Below the pieces are notes generated by a model, which did not search any database, was not told the origin of the DNA, and saw only the letters and a list, made by a program, of their open reading frames with translations. Position numbers and translations under genes: made by a program. From the NCBI GenBank assembly GCA_900767195.1, contig CAAFYG010000078.1, positions 18,341 through 82,340 on the forward strand: a stretch of DNA of 64,000 nucleotides, read 5' to 3'. The DNA comes from Clostridia bacterium (GTDB lineage Bacteria > Bacillota > Clostridia > Christensenellales > Borkfalkiaceae). Each line of letters starts with the position of its first letter. The first letter of the stretch is position 1. Positions 16,057-23,605 of this stretch are shown here, one piece after another.

Positions 16057-16227
16057 GTTGTGTTTTACCTCCGAGTTCTTTTCCTGCTTATCCCGCAAAA
16101 AAATTTGTATTGCAAAACCGTATTCTGCGTTTTTTTCTTCGCGTTTGCCCCGCGCAAAGTTTCGCTTGCCTCGCGCCGATTTTCGCAGCTTATAGCAAAA
16201 AAACCGCCCTTTTACAAGGAACGCAAA

Positions 16228-16273
16228 AAGACAACCGTGACGGTACGCTTTCGTTTTTGCGCAGGTCACGGTT
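16228..16273 (-). promoter_or_regulatory. Attenuator-like hairpin in the greA leader
   Basis: On the minus strand AACCGTGAC (16273-16265) pairs perfectly with GTCACGGTT (16241-16233), followed by GTCTTTTTG. It starts about 20 nt after the predicted transcription start and ends long before the greA start. Confidence 0.55.
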
Positions 16274-16298
16274 CGTATTCGGTTTTTCAAGCACCTGT

Positions 16299-16327
16299 AT
16301 TATACCTTGAATTTTTCTGTTTGTCAA
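16299..16327 (-). promoter_or_regulatory. Promoter of greA-lysS
   Basis: Minus strand consensus TTGACA (16327-16322), 17 bp, TATAAT (16304-16299). Confidence 0.85.
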
Positions 16328-16344
16328 GGAAAAAGCACGACTTT

Positions 16345-16599
16345 TCAAAAAATATTTTCCAGCGTGAGTTTATCATAGGGGAAACTTTCCACAAAATCGC
16401 GCGGAAGAAAGTTGACGTGATTGAATTTCGCGAAATTAAAAATGTGCGTTTTCAAAAGCACGGGCGTGGGAACATCGAGCATGGCGCAAATCTCGGAAAG
16501 ATACGTGAAAAACTGCGAGTACACCACTTTGCCCTCGCGCTCGTATACAAACTGTTTGCGGATTTTGCCGCCCTTGATCGCTTTTGCCCAGATACGCAT
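16345..16599 (-). CDS. Small conserved Clostridial hypothetical protein
   Basis: 84 residues beginning MRIWAKAIKGGKIRK. I recall similar small proteins in many Clostridia (initial RIWAK, then PTPVLLK and a C-terminal DFVES motif), but no function is known. No membrane segment or signal. It has its own consensus promoter (16664-16693) and a leader of about 60 nt. It ends just before the greA promoter. Confidence 0.75.
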   Translation of the reverse strand: MRIWAKAIKGGKIRKQFVYEREGKVVYSQFFTYLSEICAMLDVPTPVLLKTHIFNFAKFNHVNFLPRDFVESFPYDKLTLENIF

Positions 16600-16663
16600 C
16601 CGATGCCCGCCCTTTCGCTTTTTCGCGTTTTTTCTGCTTTTTTTTCTGCTTTTTATATTCTAT

Positions 16664-16693
16664 ATTATACTATGCGCGAGGGCGGTTTGTCAA
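16664..16693 (-). promoter_or_regulatory. Promoter of the 16345-16599 gene
   Basis: Minus strand TTGACA (16693-16688), 18 bp, TATAAT (16669-16664). Confidence 0.8.
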
Positions 16694-16847
16694 TTCTTTT
16701 CAGGGCGTTTAGAGGCGTTTATCCATGCAATTTTTATTCGGCGATCCGCCGCAATACGGCTTTACAATTCTATATAAATTTATAATCGTTTCGGGCTTCG
16801 GGCTTCGGACTTCGGGAAGTTTTTGCAAGCAATCGGCGCAACCCGTC

Positions 16848-17120
16848 TCATCGAAAAGCGTTCTGTTTTTCCGCGGGGTTCGTTTCAACCTCTTCGGCGA
16901 AATCAACGGGATCGACGGGATCGACCGGCGGTTTGCGCGGAAGCAACCGCGAAGTTTTTATACCGAGTTCGAACGCTTCGTTACCGAGATCGTCGATTTC
17001 CATTCTTTCCCGCGTGGTAAAATCATACTGCGGCTTACTTGTAAGTCCGTTTATATATAGCGCAAGCTTTTCGATTTCACCGCTCAATTCCTTTAAAACG
17101 CCGTATCCTTTTCTATTCAT
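16848..17120 (-). CDS. Small hypothetical protein, divergent from an XRE regulator
   Basis: 90 residues, good ribosome binding site (AAGGAG) and a consensus promoter. The first 60 residues are mainly helical and charged (LSGEIEKLALYINGLT, ERMEIDDLGNEAFELGIK), followed by a Pro-Val-Asp repeat (PPVDPVDPVD) and an acidic tail. No family recognised. Its promoter region carries ATATGAAT half-sites shared with the divergent XRE gene, so it is probably regulated by that protein and may be its functional partner. Confidence 0.65.
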   Translation of the reverse strand: MNRKGYGVLKELSGEIEKLALYINGLTSKPQYDFTTRERMEIDDLGNEAFELGIKTSRLLPRKPPVDPVDPVDFAEEVETNPAEKQNAFR

Positions 17121-17165
17121 TTGTTTTTCTCCTTATGAATATGCTGCATATCAATTTTCGGATAT

Positions 17166-17221
17166 ATACGAATACTATTCATATTTTTATCGATTATACC
17201 GCAAAATAATATGAATGTCAA
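17166..17221. promoter_or_regulatory. Promoter and operator-like repeats between divergent genes
   Basis: Minus strand TTGACA (17221-17216), 17 bp, TATAAT (17198-17193). The palindrome GAATACTATTC (17170-17180) lies just after the predicted start site. ATTCATAT (17177-17184) and its complement ATATGAAT (17210-17217 region, overlapping the -35 box) flank the promoter. This fits repression by the adjacent XRE protein. Confidence 0.6.
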
Positions 17222-17306
17222 GAATATATGCGCGAAATTCTTAAAAATATTGTTATTTTTCGGATAATAAATTAAAATTAGCAACGAGAAGGAGGAGGCG
17301 GACGGC

Positions 17307-17633
17307 ATGGAAAACAGGTTTAAAGAGCTGCGAAAAGAGAAAAACATCAGGCAAACCGAGTTGGCAAAAATGCTCGGCGTGAAACAAACCGCCGTTTCGA
17401 AATGGGAATCGGGGGTAGCCGTACCCGGCGCGGAAAAACTTTCGGCGCTTGCCGATTTTTACGACGTTTCCGTGGATTATCTTTTAGGCAGAACGAAATT
17501 TTATTATCCCGATAAAGTGGGCGAATTTCTTGCCGAAGACGAAAAACTGCTTGTGAAAAGTTATCGGAATTTGCCTGACGAGTGGAAAACTCAGGTGCGA
17601 TCGTATATCGATCTGATCAATAAAAAAAGTTAA
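17307..17633 (+). CDS. XRE-family transcriptional regulator
   Basis: 108 residues with a classic Cro/C1-type HTH at the N-terminus (FKELRKEKNIRQTELAKML then VKQTAVSKWESGVAVP), followed by a short helical C-terminal part for dimerisation (DEWKTQVRSYIDLINKK). Strong ribosome binding site (GGAGGAGG). It is divergent from the 90-residue gene and probably represses that promoter and possibly its own. No phage genes surround it. Confidence 0.9.
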   Translation: MENRFKELRKEKNIRQTELAKMLGVKQTAVSKWESGVAVPGAEKLSALADFYDVSVDYLLGRTKFYYPDKVGEFLAEDEKLLVKSYRNLPDEWKTQVRSYIDLINKKS

Positions 17634-17839
17634 TTTTTGTCGTTTCGACGAATTGTTTATTGCTTTCCGTGGGCAACGCCGCGCGAAAGCATTTTTTTGT
17701 TTGCTATTCTTCAATATCCAAGACATTGAAATTTGTAACTATACCATGCAAACGATATTTTTGTAACCCCCGGTTGCTCGTATCGGTAAAAAAATCCCCG
17801 GGAAAGCGTTTGCCCGCCCCGGGAAGTTATTTTTTTAGT
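17634..17839. other. Intergenic stretch with terminator-like palindrome
   Basis: 206 bp with no gene seen. Near its end ATCCCCGGG...CCCGGGAA flanked by A-rich and T-rich tracts (about 17791-17838) can form a bidirectional terminator for the converging genes. Confidence 0.5.
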
Positions 17840-18604
17840 TCAGCCCGCTTCATTCTCACCCGGCTGCGACAGGGGAATCCATTCGATAAAGCGGCGCTGC
17901 ATAAATTCGTCGTTGTATTTCTCGTCGATCGTGCGCTCGATTTTGCTTCTCGGCTCTTTGCCGCTTCTGCGCTGCGCCCATCGCGCCATGCTCATTGCAG
18001 TGACGCCGATATTCACCGCCATGAACGCCGTAAGCGCAACGCACGCCGTTTTCACCGCGCGGTTTTGCGCTTTTTCAAACAGTTTTTCGGCGGGCGGCAC
18101 GGCGAAATGCGCGAACAATACCCCCAGCAATCCCCACGCGAGCGTCATTTTCAAACAGATATGCCCGCGCACGTTTAAAAACGATTTCGTGTAATCCCAC
18201 GCGCGCATTTTCATGCCGAATTCAAGCAGCAATCCCGCCGCGAGTTCCAACGCCGTGGCGATCGCCGCGAACGCTGCGAATTGCACCGCCACGTTTTTGC
18301 CGCGCATCAGCACCGCGCCCGCGTAAAGCACCGCCGCCGCGAAACCGTACAGAAGATTGAACGGTCCCCACAGCGTGACTACGTGCGTTTCCCAATGCCC
18401 GTGCGCGATTTTGCAGAAGATCCCTTCCATCAGCACGCCCAGAAGGTTTCCGCCCATAAACAGGCAGAACATCGTGATATAGCTGATTTTATTCTTCGTT
18501 TCCGTCGGTTTCATTTTCGGCTGTTCCGCTTCCGTTTGCGGCTGCCGCGTTTTTGCCGCGCAAACCGTTTCCGCTCTCTGTTGTATCGTTGTTTCCTTTT
18601 TCAT
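17840..18604 (-). CDS. CmpB-like putative ABC transporter permease membrane protein
   Basis: Integral membrane protein of about 254 residues. After a hydrophilic N-terminus it has about five to six membrane helices. The block LFMGGNLLGVLMEGIFC ... HVVTLWGPFNLLYGFAA ... LLLEFGMKMRAWDYTKSFLNVRGHICLKMTLAWGLLG matches the family called putative ABC-transporter type IV (PF06541), whose true function is not established. The start is uncertain: 18604 has a weak AGAAGAA site, and an internal ATG at 18514 is possible. From 18604 the gene overlaps the 3' end of engB by 116 bp in another frame; even the shorter version overlaps by 26 bp. Confidence 0.75.
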   Translation of the reverse strand: MKKETTIQQRAETVCAAKTRQPQTEAEQPKMKPTETKNKISYITMFCLFMGGNLLGVLMEGIFCKIAHGHWETHVVTLWGPFNLLYGFAAAVLYAGAVLMRGKNVAVQFAAFAAIATALELAAGLLLEFGMKMRAWDYTKSFLNVRGHICLKMTLAWGLLGVLFAHFAVPPAEKLFEKAQNRAVKTACVALTAFMAVNIGVTAMSMARWAQRRSGKEPRSKIERTIDEKYNDEFMQRRFIEWIPLSQPGENEAG

Positions 18605-19313
18605 TTTCTTCTTCAGTATGCGCCGCTGCGGCGTTTGTTTCGCGGGCAAGGGCGAGAATTTCCGCGATTTTTTCGAGAATTTCCGCTTTGCCGATATTCT
18701 TTTCCGCGCCCGTGGCGATGATATTCCCCGCCGCAAGCCCCGCTTTCGCCGCGATTCTGATTTTCTGCTCTTTCAATTTCATTTTCGAAAGCTTATCGCC
18801 TTTCGTAAGCACGGCGGTGAACGGCACTACGTGATAATTCAGGTAATTCAGCATCTGCAAATCGTCCGCCGTGGGATCGTGGCGGCTATCGAGAAGCAGG
18901 CACACGTGCGCGAGTTCCCGCTTGTTTTCGAAAAATTTATCCAGCGTTTTCGCCCACTTCGCCTTTTCCGCCTTGGAAACTTCGGCGTAGCCGTATCCCG
19001 GCAGATCCACAAGGTAAAATTCGCCGAAATCGAAATAATTCACAAGCCGCGTTCTGCCCGGCGCCGCGCTCGTTTTCGCCAGCCGCTTCTGCCCCGCAAG
19101 CATATTGATAAACGTGCTTTTGCCCACGTTCGACTTGCCGCACACGGCGATCATCGGCTTATCCGCCTTGATAAACTGCGCGCTCGTTGCCGCCGATGTG
19201 ACGAATTTCGCGTTTTTTATCACGAGCGAAGGCGTTTTTTCCTGCGCTTTTTCCTGCTCCGCGCCGCTTGCGCCGTTTGCGCCGGCTGTTTTGTTTTTGT
19301 AAAGATATTCCAT
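18489..19313 (-). CDS. engB: Ribosome biogenesis GTPase EngB (YsxC/YihA)
   Basis: GTPase needed for large ribosomal subunit assembly. P-loop GKSNVGKS at residues 59-66, G2 TSAAPGRTR, G3 DLPGYG, and G4 TKGD are visible. At 274 residues it is longer than the usual about 200: the N-terminus has a 28-residue Gly/Ala/Glu-rich lead, and the C-terminus carries about 48 residues of Asn/Glu/Gly-rich low complexity (from about residue 227), the part that overlaps the next gene. Position right after lon is the conserved Firmicutes order. Confidence 0.92.
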   Translation of the reverse strand: MEYLYKNKTAGANGASGAEQEKAQEKTPSLVIKNAKFVTSAATSAQFIKADKPMIAVCGKSNVGKSTFINMLAGQKRLAKTSAAPGRTRLVNYFDFGEFYLVDLPGYGYAEVSKAEKAKWAKTLDKFFENKRELAHVCLLLDSRHDPTADDLQMLNYLNYHVVPFTAVLTKGDKLSKMKLKEQKIRIAAKAGLAAGNIIATGAEKNIGKAEILEKIAEILALARETNAAAAHTEEENEKGNNDTTESGNGLRGKNAAAANGSGTAENETDGNEE

Positions 19314-19393
19314 AATTTTTTACCGTAAAAACTTATCCGCGCCGCCTATGGTAGGGGCGTTTTTGTTTTTATTGCGTTTAAATTAACATTATT

Positions 19394-21856
19394 TCAACAC
19401 GGCATCGGGGCGCGCGTTTCGTGCGGTTCGTGTTTTTCCGCCTTGGTTTCTTCCGCGCGGTGCGTTTTAAAGCCCTCGATCGCTTCTCTGAACACTTCTT
19501 CGGCGTTCGTGACGGGAAGAAACGTCATTTCTTCGCGGATCGACGCGGGAAGCTCTTCGAGATCTTTTTTGTTTTCGGCGGGAATAATCACGCGGCGAAT
19601 GCCCGCGCGGCGCGCCGCAAGTGCCTTTTCTTTCAGACCGCCGATGGGCAGTACCTTGCCGCGCAGCGTGATTTCGCCCGTCATTGCCACGCTCTTTTTC
19701 ACAGGCAACCCGGAAAACGCGGAAAGCACCGCCGTTGCCATCGTAATGCCCGCCGAAGGGCCGTCTTTCGGCGTTGCTCCCTCGGGTATGTGAATATGCA
19801 CGTCGCTGTTTTCGAAAAGCCCTTCGTCTAAACCGTACCGCGCCGCGTGCGAGCGGATAAACGTGAGCGCGGCGAACGCGGATTCTTTCATCACGTCGCC
19901 AAGTTTGCCCGTCAGGCGCACGTCGCCTTTGCCTTTCACGATCGCGGCTTCCACCGTGAGCGTAACGCCGCCCACCGCCGTCCACGCAAGCCCCACAGCC
20001 GCGCCGACTTCCGGCTTTTTCTCTAATTCGCTTCTCGAATAGCGCGGCGCGCCGAGATAGTTTTCTACATTGCGCTCGGTGACGGATACTTTTTCGTGCT
20101 TTTCTTTTGCTTGATTTTTCGTAGCCGTTTCGCCGATTTCGTTCGCCGCACCCGTTGCTCCGGTTTTTCCGATGGCGTCCGCCGCCGAAACGGCGATTTT
20201 GCGGCACACCGAGCCGATCGTGCGTTCCAGCGTGCGCACGCCGGCTTCCATTGTGTAGCCTTCAATGATTTTTCCGATCGCGCCGTCTGAAAACGCGGCG
20301 TCTTTTTCCGTTAAACCGTTGGCTTTGAGTTGCTTCGGCACGAGATACCGCCGCGCGATTTCCTTTTTCTCTTCGAGCGTGTACCCGGAAAGTTCGATAA
20401 CTTCCATACGATCGAGAAGCGGCGCGGGAATGGTATCGAGCGTGTTCGCCGTGGTGACGAACAGTACTTTCGAAAGATCGTACGGCTCTTCGAGATAGCG
20501 ATCGCGGAAAGAATTGTTCTGCTCCGGATCGAGCACTTCCAGAAGCGCGCCGGCGGGATCGCCGCGCATATCCGAAGAAATTTTATCGATTTCGTCCAGC
20601 AAAATCACGGGGTTGATCGTACCCGCGCTCTTCATCGCGTACAAAATCCGTCCCGGCATCGAGCCGATATACGTGCGGCGATGTCCGCGGATTTCCGCTT
20701 CGTCTTTCACGCCGCCGAGACTCATACGCACGAATTTTCTGCCGAGCGCGCGCGCAATCGAACGCGCGATACTCGTTTTTCCCACGCCCGGAGGACCTAC
20801 AAAGCACAAAATCGGTGCTTTCATACTGCCCGTCAGCTTTAAAACGGCGAGATATTCGCAAATTCTGTCCTTGATTTTTTCAAGCGCGTAATGATCTTCG
20901 TTTAAAATCGCCGCCGCGTCCGCAAGTTTTTCGGTATCTTTCGTTTCTTCCGTCCACGGCAGATCAAGCACCTGATCGAGATACGATGTGATCACCGTGT
21001 ATTCGGGCGAAGAGGGCTGCATTTTGCCGAGCCGATCGACTTCTTTCAAAAATTTTTCGCGCATATACCCGGGCAAGTGCTTTTCTTCCGCCTTTTCGCG
21101 GTACTTGTCCTGTTCTTTGCCGTCGTCGCCAAGCTCGCCGTGAATCGCTTTGAGCTGCTCGCGAAGATAATAATCTTTCTGCGAACGCTCGATGCTCTGC
21201 CGCACCGCGGACGAAATGCGCTTCTCGATTTTCGTGATTTCAAGCTCGTCGTTAAGCGCCTGTTCGAGAAATTTCATTTTCTCGATCACGTCGGTTTGTT
21301 CAAGCACCGCCTGCTTCACGTCGATCCGCACGCGCATCGCGTTCACCACAATGTTTACATATTCGTAGGGGTCGGTAACGAGTTCGAGTTTCGCCACCGT
21401 TTCCTTGCTTAATTTTCCGTCGGCAATCAGCACGTCCGCCACGAGCGCGCGGGTAGCGCGGAAATACGCTTCTTCCATCACCTCGTCGCCGTGCGCGATT
21501 TTCAGTTCGGCACATTCGGCATAGAAACAATCCGTTTTTGTAAACGCTTTTACTTTCACCGCGCGCTTACCCTCGGCAACCACGCGCACCGCGCCGCCGG
21601 GCAGGCTTGTGGACTGTCTGACTGCGGCAATCGTGCCTGCCGCGTACATATCTTCGGCTTCCACGTCGTTTTTGTCCGTGATTTTTTGCGTGCAGATCAG
21701 AAGTTCGCCGCCGAATTCGGCTGCGGATTTTTTAATCGCTTCGATGGTGGCGGCTCTGCCCGCGTCAAACGAGAAAACCGTGCCGGGGAAAGCCACTTTC
21801 CCGCGGAGCGGCACAACGGGAAGGATAATTTTTTTCTTTTTCGTATTCTTTTCCAT
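19394..21856 (-). CDS. lon: ATP-dependent protease Lon
   Basis: LonA-type protease of 820 residues, degrading damaged and regulatory proteins in the cytosol. N-terminal substrate-binding domain, AAA+ module with Walker A GPPGVGKTS (about residue 353) and Walker B ILLDEID, and the C-terminal S16 protease with catalytic Ser in PKDGPSAG (about 700) and Lys in GGLKEKALAARRAG. There is a loosely conserved Gly/Ala/Thr-rich insertion between the AAA+ lid and protease domain (around residues 565-590), and a His/Glu-rich tail. The start has only a weak ribosome binding site. engB follows 80 bp downstream. Confidence 0.96.
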   Translation of the reverse strand: MEKNTKKKKIILPVVPLRGKVAFPGTVFSFDAGRAATIEAIKKSAAEFGGELLICTQKITDKNDVEAEDMYAAGTIAAVRQSTSLPGGAVRVVAEGKRAVKVKAFTKTDCFYAECAELKIAHGDEVMEEAYFRATRALVADVLIADGKLSKETVAKLELVTDPYEYVNIVVNAMRVRIDVKQAVLEQTDVIEKMKFLEQALNDELEITKIEKRISSAVRQSIERSQKDYYLREQLKAIHGELGDDGKEQDKYREKAEEKHLPGYMREKFLKEVDRLGKMQPSSPEYTVITSYLDQVLDLPWTEETKDTEKLADAAAILNEDHYALEKIKDRICEYLAVLKLTGSMKAPILCFVGPPGVGKTSIARSIARALGRKFVRMSLGGVKDEAEIRGHRRTYIGSMPGRILYAMKSAGTINPVILLDEIDKISSDMRGDPAGALLEVLDPEQNNSFRDRYLEEPYDLSKVLFVTTANTLDTIPAPLLDRMEVIELSGYTLEEKKEIARRYLVPKQLKANGLTEKDAAFSDGAIGKIIEGYTMEAGVRTLERTIGSVCRKIAVSAADAIGKTGATGAANEIGETATKNQAKEKHEKVSVTERNVENYLGAPRYSRSELEKKPEVGAAVGLAWTAVGGVTLTVEAAIVKGKGDVRLTGKLGDVMKESAFAALTFIRSHAARYGLDEGLFENSDVHIHIPEGATPKDGPSAGITMATAVLSAFSGLPVKKSVAMTGEITLRGKVLPIGGLKEKALAARRAGIRRVIIPAENKKDLEELPASIREEMTFLPVTNAEEVFREAIEGFKTHRAEETKAEKHEPHETRAPMPC

Positions 21857-21990
21857 ATACTATTTTTACCCCGCGCGCGCGTACTTTAAACAATTTTTGC
21901 GCCCGCGATTTTTTTCGCGCCTGATAAAGTACAAAGCGGTTTTTCGGAAAAACGCGCCGTTAAAGATTTTTGATTTTTTTTGCAATTTGC

Positions 21991-22019
21991 TTGACTTTTT
22001 TTTAAATATGCCGTAAACT
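21991..22019 (+). promoter_or_regulatory. Promoter of the candidate structured RNA
   Basis: TTGACT (21991-21996), 17 bp, TAAACT (22014-22019); the transcript would begin at the base of the 13-bp stem. Confidence 0.6.
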
Positions 22020-22023
22020 ATAT

Positions 22024-22166
22024 TTGCTACACATCTTAATATGCCCGACAAGGGGGAATACTATTTGTAAAAAACGTATTCTCTCTCCCTTTGTTTGGGC
22101 AGATGTGTAGCAACATTGAGGGAAGCCGTTTTTTGGTGCGTTTCCCGCCGGAAGCGCACTTTTTTA
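22024..22166 (+). ncRNA. Candidate structured small RNA or 5' leader
   Basis: A long hairpin is closed by a perfect 13-bp stem: TTGCTACACATCT (22024-22036) with AGATGTGTAGCAA (22101-22113). Inside are GCCC/GGGC (22043/22097), ACAA-GGG with CCC-TTTGT, and AATAC (22057-22061) with GTATT (22076-22080). Downstream is an intrinsic terminator at 22136-22166. It begins right after a promoter-like sequence and ends 56 bp before the next gene. It could be an independent sRNA of about 140 nt or a riboswitch/attenuator for the zinc-ribbon-EcsC unit. It does not match 6S, SRP, tmRNA or a riboswitch class I can recall. Confidence 0.6.
22136..22166 (+). terminator. Intrinsic terminator ending the structured RNA
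   Basis: GTGCGTTTCC (22136-22145), loop CGCC, GGAAGCGCAC (22150-22159), all ten paired (one G-T), then TTTTTT. It sits just upstream of the 22222 gene. Confidence 0.8.
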
Positions 22167-22221
22167 TTGTTCGCGAATTTTACACGGCATATCATAAGAA
22201 ACTTAAAGGAGGGTATACATA

Positions 22222-22605
22222 ATGAGTATATTCAAAAAACAAATCAAATTCATTTCGGCAATCTGCCCCGAATGTAAGGGAAACTTACAGCTCGACCCGA
22301 AGCTTGAAACGGCGATCTGTTCGAAGTGCGGCGCGCAAATTATCGTGCAGAACGCCCAAAAACCGAAAAAGCAAGGAAAGCTTGAAATCGTTTTCGACTT
22401 CGTGGAACGCCAGCAGGCGCGGCGAAAGCAGGAAAAGGAAGAAAAGCAACAAAAAGAAAAAGCCGAGCGCGAACGCGTTGAAGCAAAACGCGCCGAACGT
22501 AACAAAAAAATTTCCGAAAATCTTAAAGAAAATTGGTGGAAATATCTTTTGATCGGTATCGGCATTTGTCTGCTTTGTTCCGTACTTGCGAAAGCACTCG
22601 GCTAA
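22222..22605 (+). CDS. Zinc-ribbon protein with C-terminal membrane anchor
   Basis: 127 residues. N-terminal zinc ribbon with two CxxC knuckles (CPECKG at about 15-20, CSKCGAQ at about 33-39), a long Lys/Glu/Arg-rich helix (about residues 60-100, probable coiled coil), then one transmembrane helix near the C-terminus (YLLIGIGICLLCSVLA). No named family. Strong ribosome binding site (AAGGAGGG). It is followed 11 bp later by the EcsC-like gene and preceded by a structured RNA with a terminator, so the two proteins probably form one unit at the membrane. Confidence 0.75.
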   Translation: MSIFKKQIKFISAICPECKGNLQLDPKLETAICSKCGAQIIVQNAQKPKKQGKLEIVFDFVERQQARRKQEKEEKQQKEKAERERVEAKRAERNKKISENLKENWWKYLLIGIGICLLCSVLAKALG

Positions 22606-22616
22606 GGAGGTAAATC

Positions 22617-23495
22617 ATGGAAGAAACCGCTAAAAAACAAAGCGCAGTCGAAAAGGCGAAACTCGCCGCCATCAACGCGATCGACGAAAACGGCAACGGA
22701 AAAATCGATCTGGAAGACGTGATTATCAAAGGCTTGAAAACGCCGGGCATCAAAATCAACCGCGCGGAATTTCTGACAAAAACGCTGAAAAAGCGTTTTC
22801 CGCAAGAAACGATCGACGCGGCGATCGCCGAATCGCCGATGCGTGCGAATATCGCGCAAGCCGAAATCGACAAAATGGCAAACGAAGCGATCAATTTCGA
22901 ACGCACGTGCGTTTCGGGCATTTCCGCCGCGCTCAGCGCGCCCGGCGGCGTGGCGATGGTTGCCACCGTTCCCGCCGATTTAATGCAATATTACGCCTAT
23001 CTTTTACGCATGGCGCAAAAACTGCTGTACTTATACGGTTTTCCGCAAATCGATACGGAAGAAACGGGCGAAAAATTCGACGACGGCACAATGAACACGC
23101 TGATCCTTTGCTTCGGCGTGATGTACGGGGTAGCCGGCGCAAACAAAGCGTTGCTCACCGTTGCGAAAGCGCTTGGCGCGGGGTTATCGAAAAAGTTTAT
23201 GCAAACCGCGGTTACAAAAGGTACGATTTACCCCGTTTTGAAAGCCATTCTGAAATGTTTTAACGTGAAGCTCACCAAACAGCTGGCTTCCAAAGCAATC
23301 AATCATTCGCTGCCCGTGATCGGCGGCGTGATCGGCGGCGGAATTACTTTTTTCTCGTTTAAATCGTGCGGGGAAAAATTGAAAAAAACTTTGTGCGACA
23401 CTTATCTGAGCAACCCTGATTATCAGCCGCCGTTTGAAGACAAGGTTCAAAAAGACGCTTCGGAGGATGGCGTAAAAATGTCAAAAAAAGAATAA
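22617..23495 (+). CDS. EcsC-family protein with EF-hand-like motif
   Basis: 292 residues. The central and C-terminal parts fit the EcsC family: SAPGGVAMVATVPADLMQYY, LRMAQKLLYLYGFP and HSLPVIGGVIGGGITFFSF, the last two hydrophobic and probably membrane associated. EcsC is named after a B. subtilis protein encoded with an ABC transporter; its biochemical role is unclear. Near the N-terminus DENGNGKIDLED (about residues 23-34) looks like a calcium-binding EF-hand loop, an unusual addition. It follows the zinc-ribbon gene with a good ribosome binding site (AAGGAGG). The pair is inserted, on the opposite strand, between lon and clpX. Confidence 0.75.
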   Translation: MEETAKKQSAVEKAKLAAINAIDENGNGKIDLEDVIIKGLKTPGIKINRAEFLTKTLKKRFPQETIDAAIAESPMRANIAQAEIDKMANEAINFERTCVSGISAALSAPGGVAMVATVPADLMQYYAYLLRMAQKLLYLYGFPQIDTEETGEKFDDGTMNTLILCFGVMYGVAGANKALLTVAKALGAGLSKKFMQTAVTKGTIYPVLKAILKCFNVKLTKQLASKAINHSLPVIGGVIGGGITFFSFKSCGEKLKKTLCDTYLSNPDYQPPFEDKVQKDASEDGVKMSKKE

Positions 23496-23556
23496 ACCCT
23501 TAGGGGTAGTAGCCGATTGAACGCGTTTTTAATTTAAAACTGCACAATAAACGCAT

Positions 23557-23586
23557 ACCCGCTTGCGGTTAATCGCAAGCGGGTAA
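23557..23586. terminator. Bidirectional terminator
   Basis: TACCCGCTTGCG, loop GTTAAT, CGCAAGCGGGTA: perfect 12-bp stem between the converging EcsC-like gene and clpX. The flanking T/A tracts are short. Confidence 0.7.
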
Positions 23587-23605
23587 ATTTCCGTAAATAG
23601 ACGTT

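Noticed and set aside
16057..16290. N-terminal extension of GreA
   Set aside because: The extension overlaps the leader hairpin and promoter, while the ATG at 16056 has a good ribosome binding site and the family N-terminus.
22024..22113. 6S RNA, SRP RNA or CIRCE-type operator
   Set aside because: The fold lacks the large central bubble of 6S and the GGAAGCAGCC motif of SRP, and the inverted repeat is not TTAGCACTC/GAGTGCTAA.
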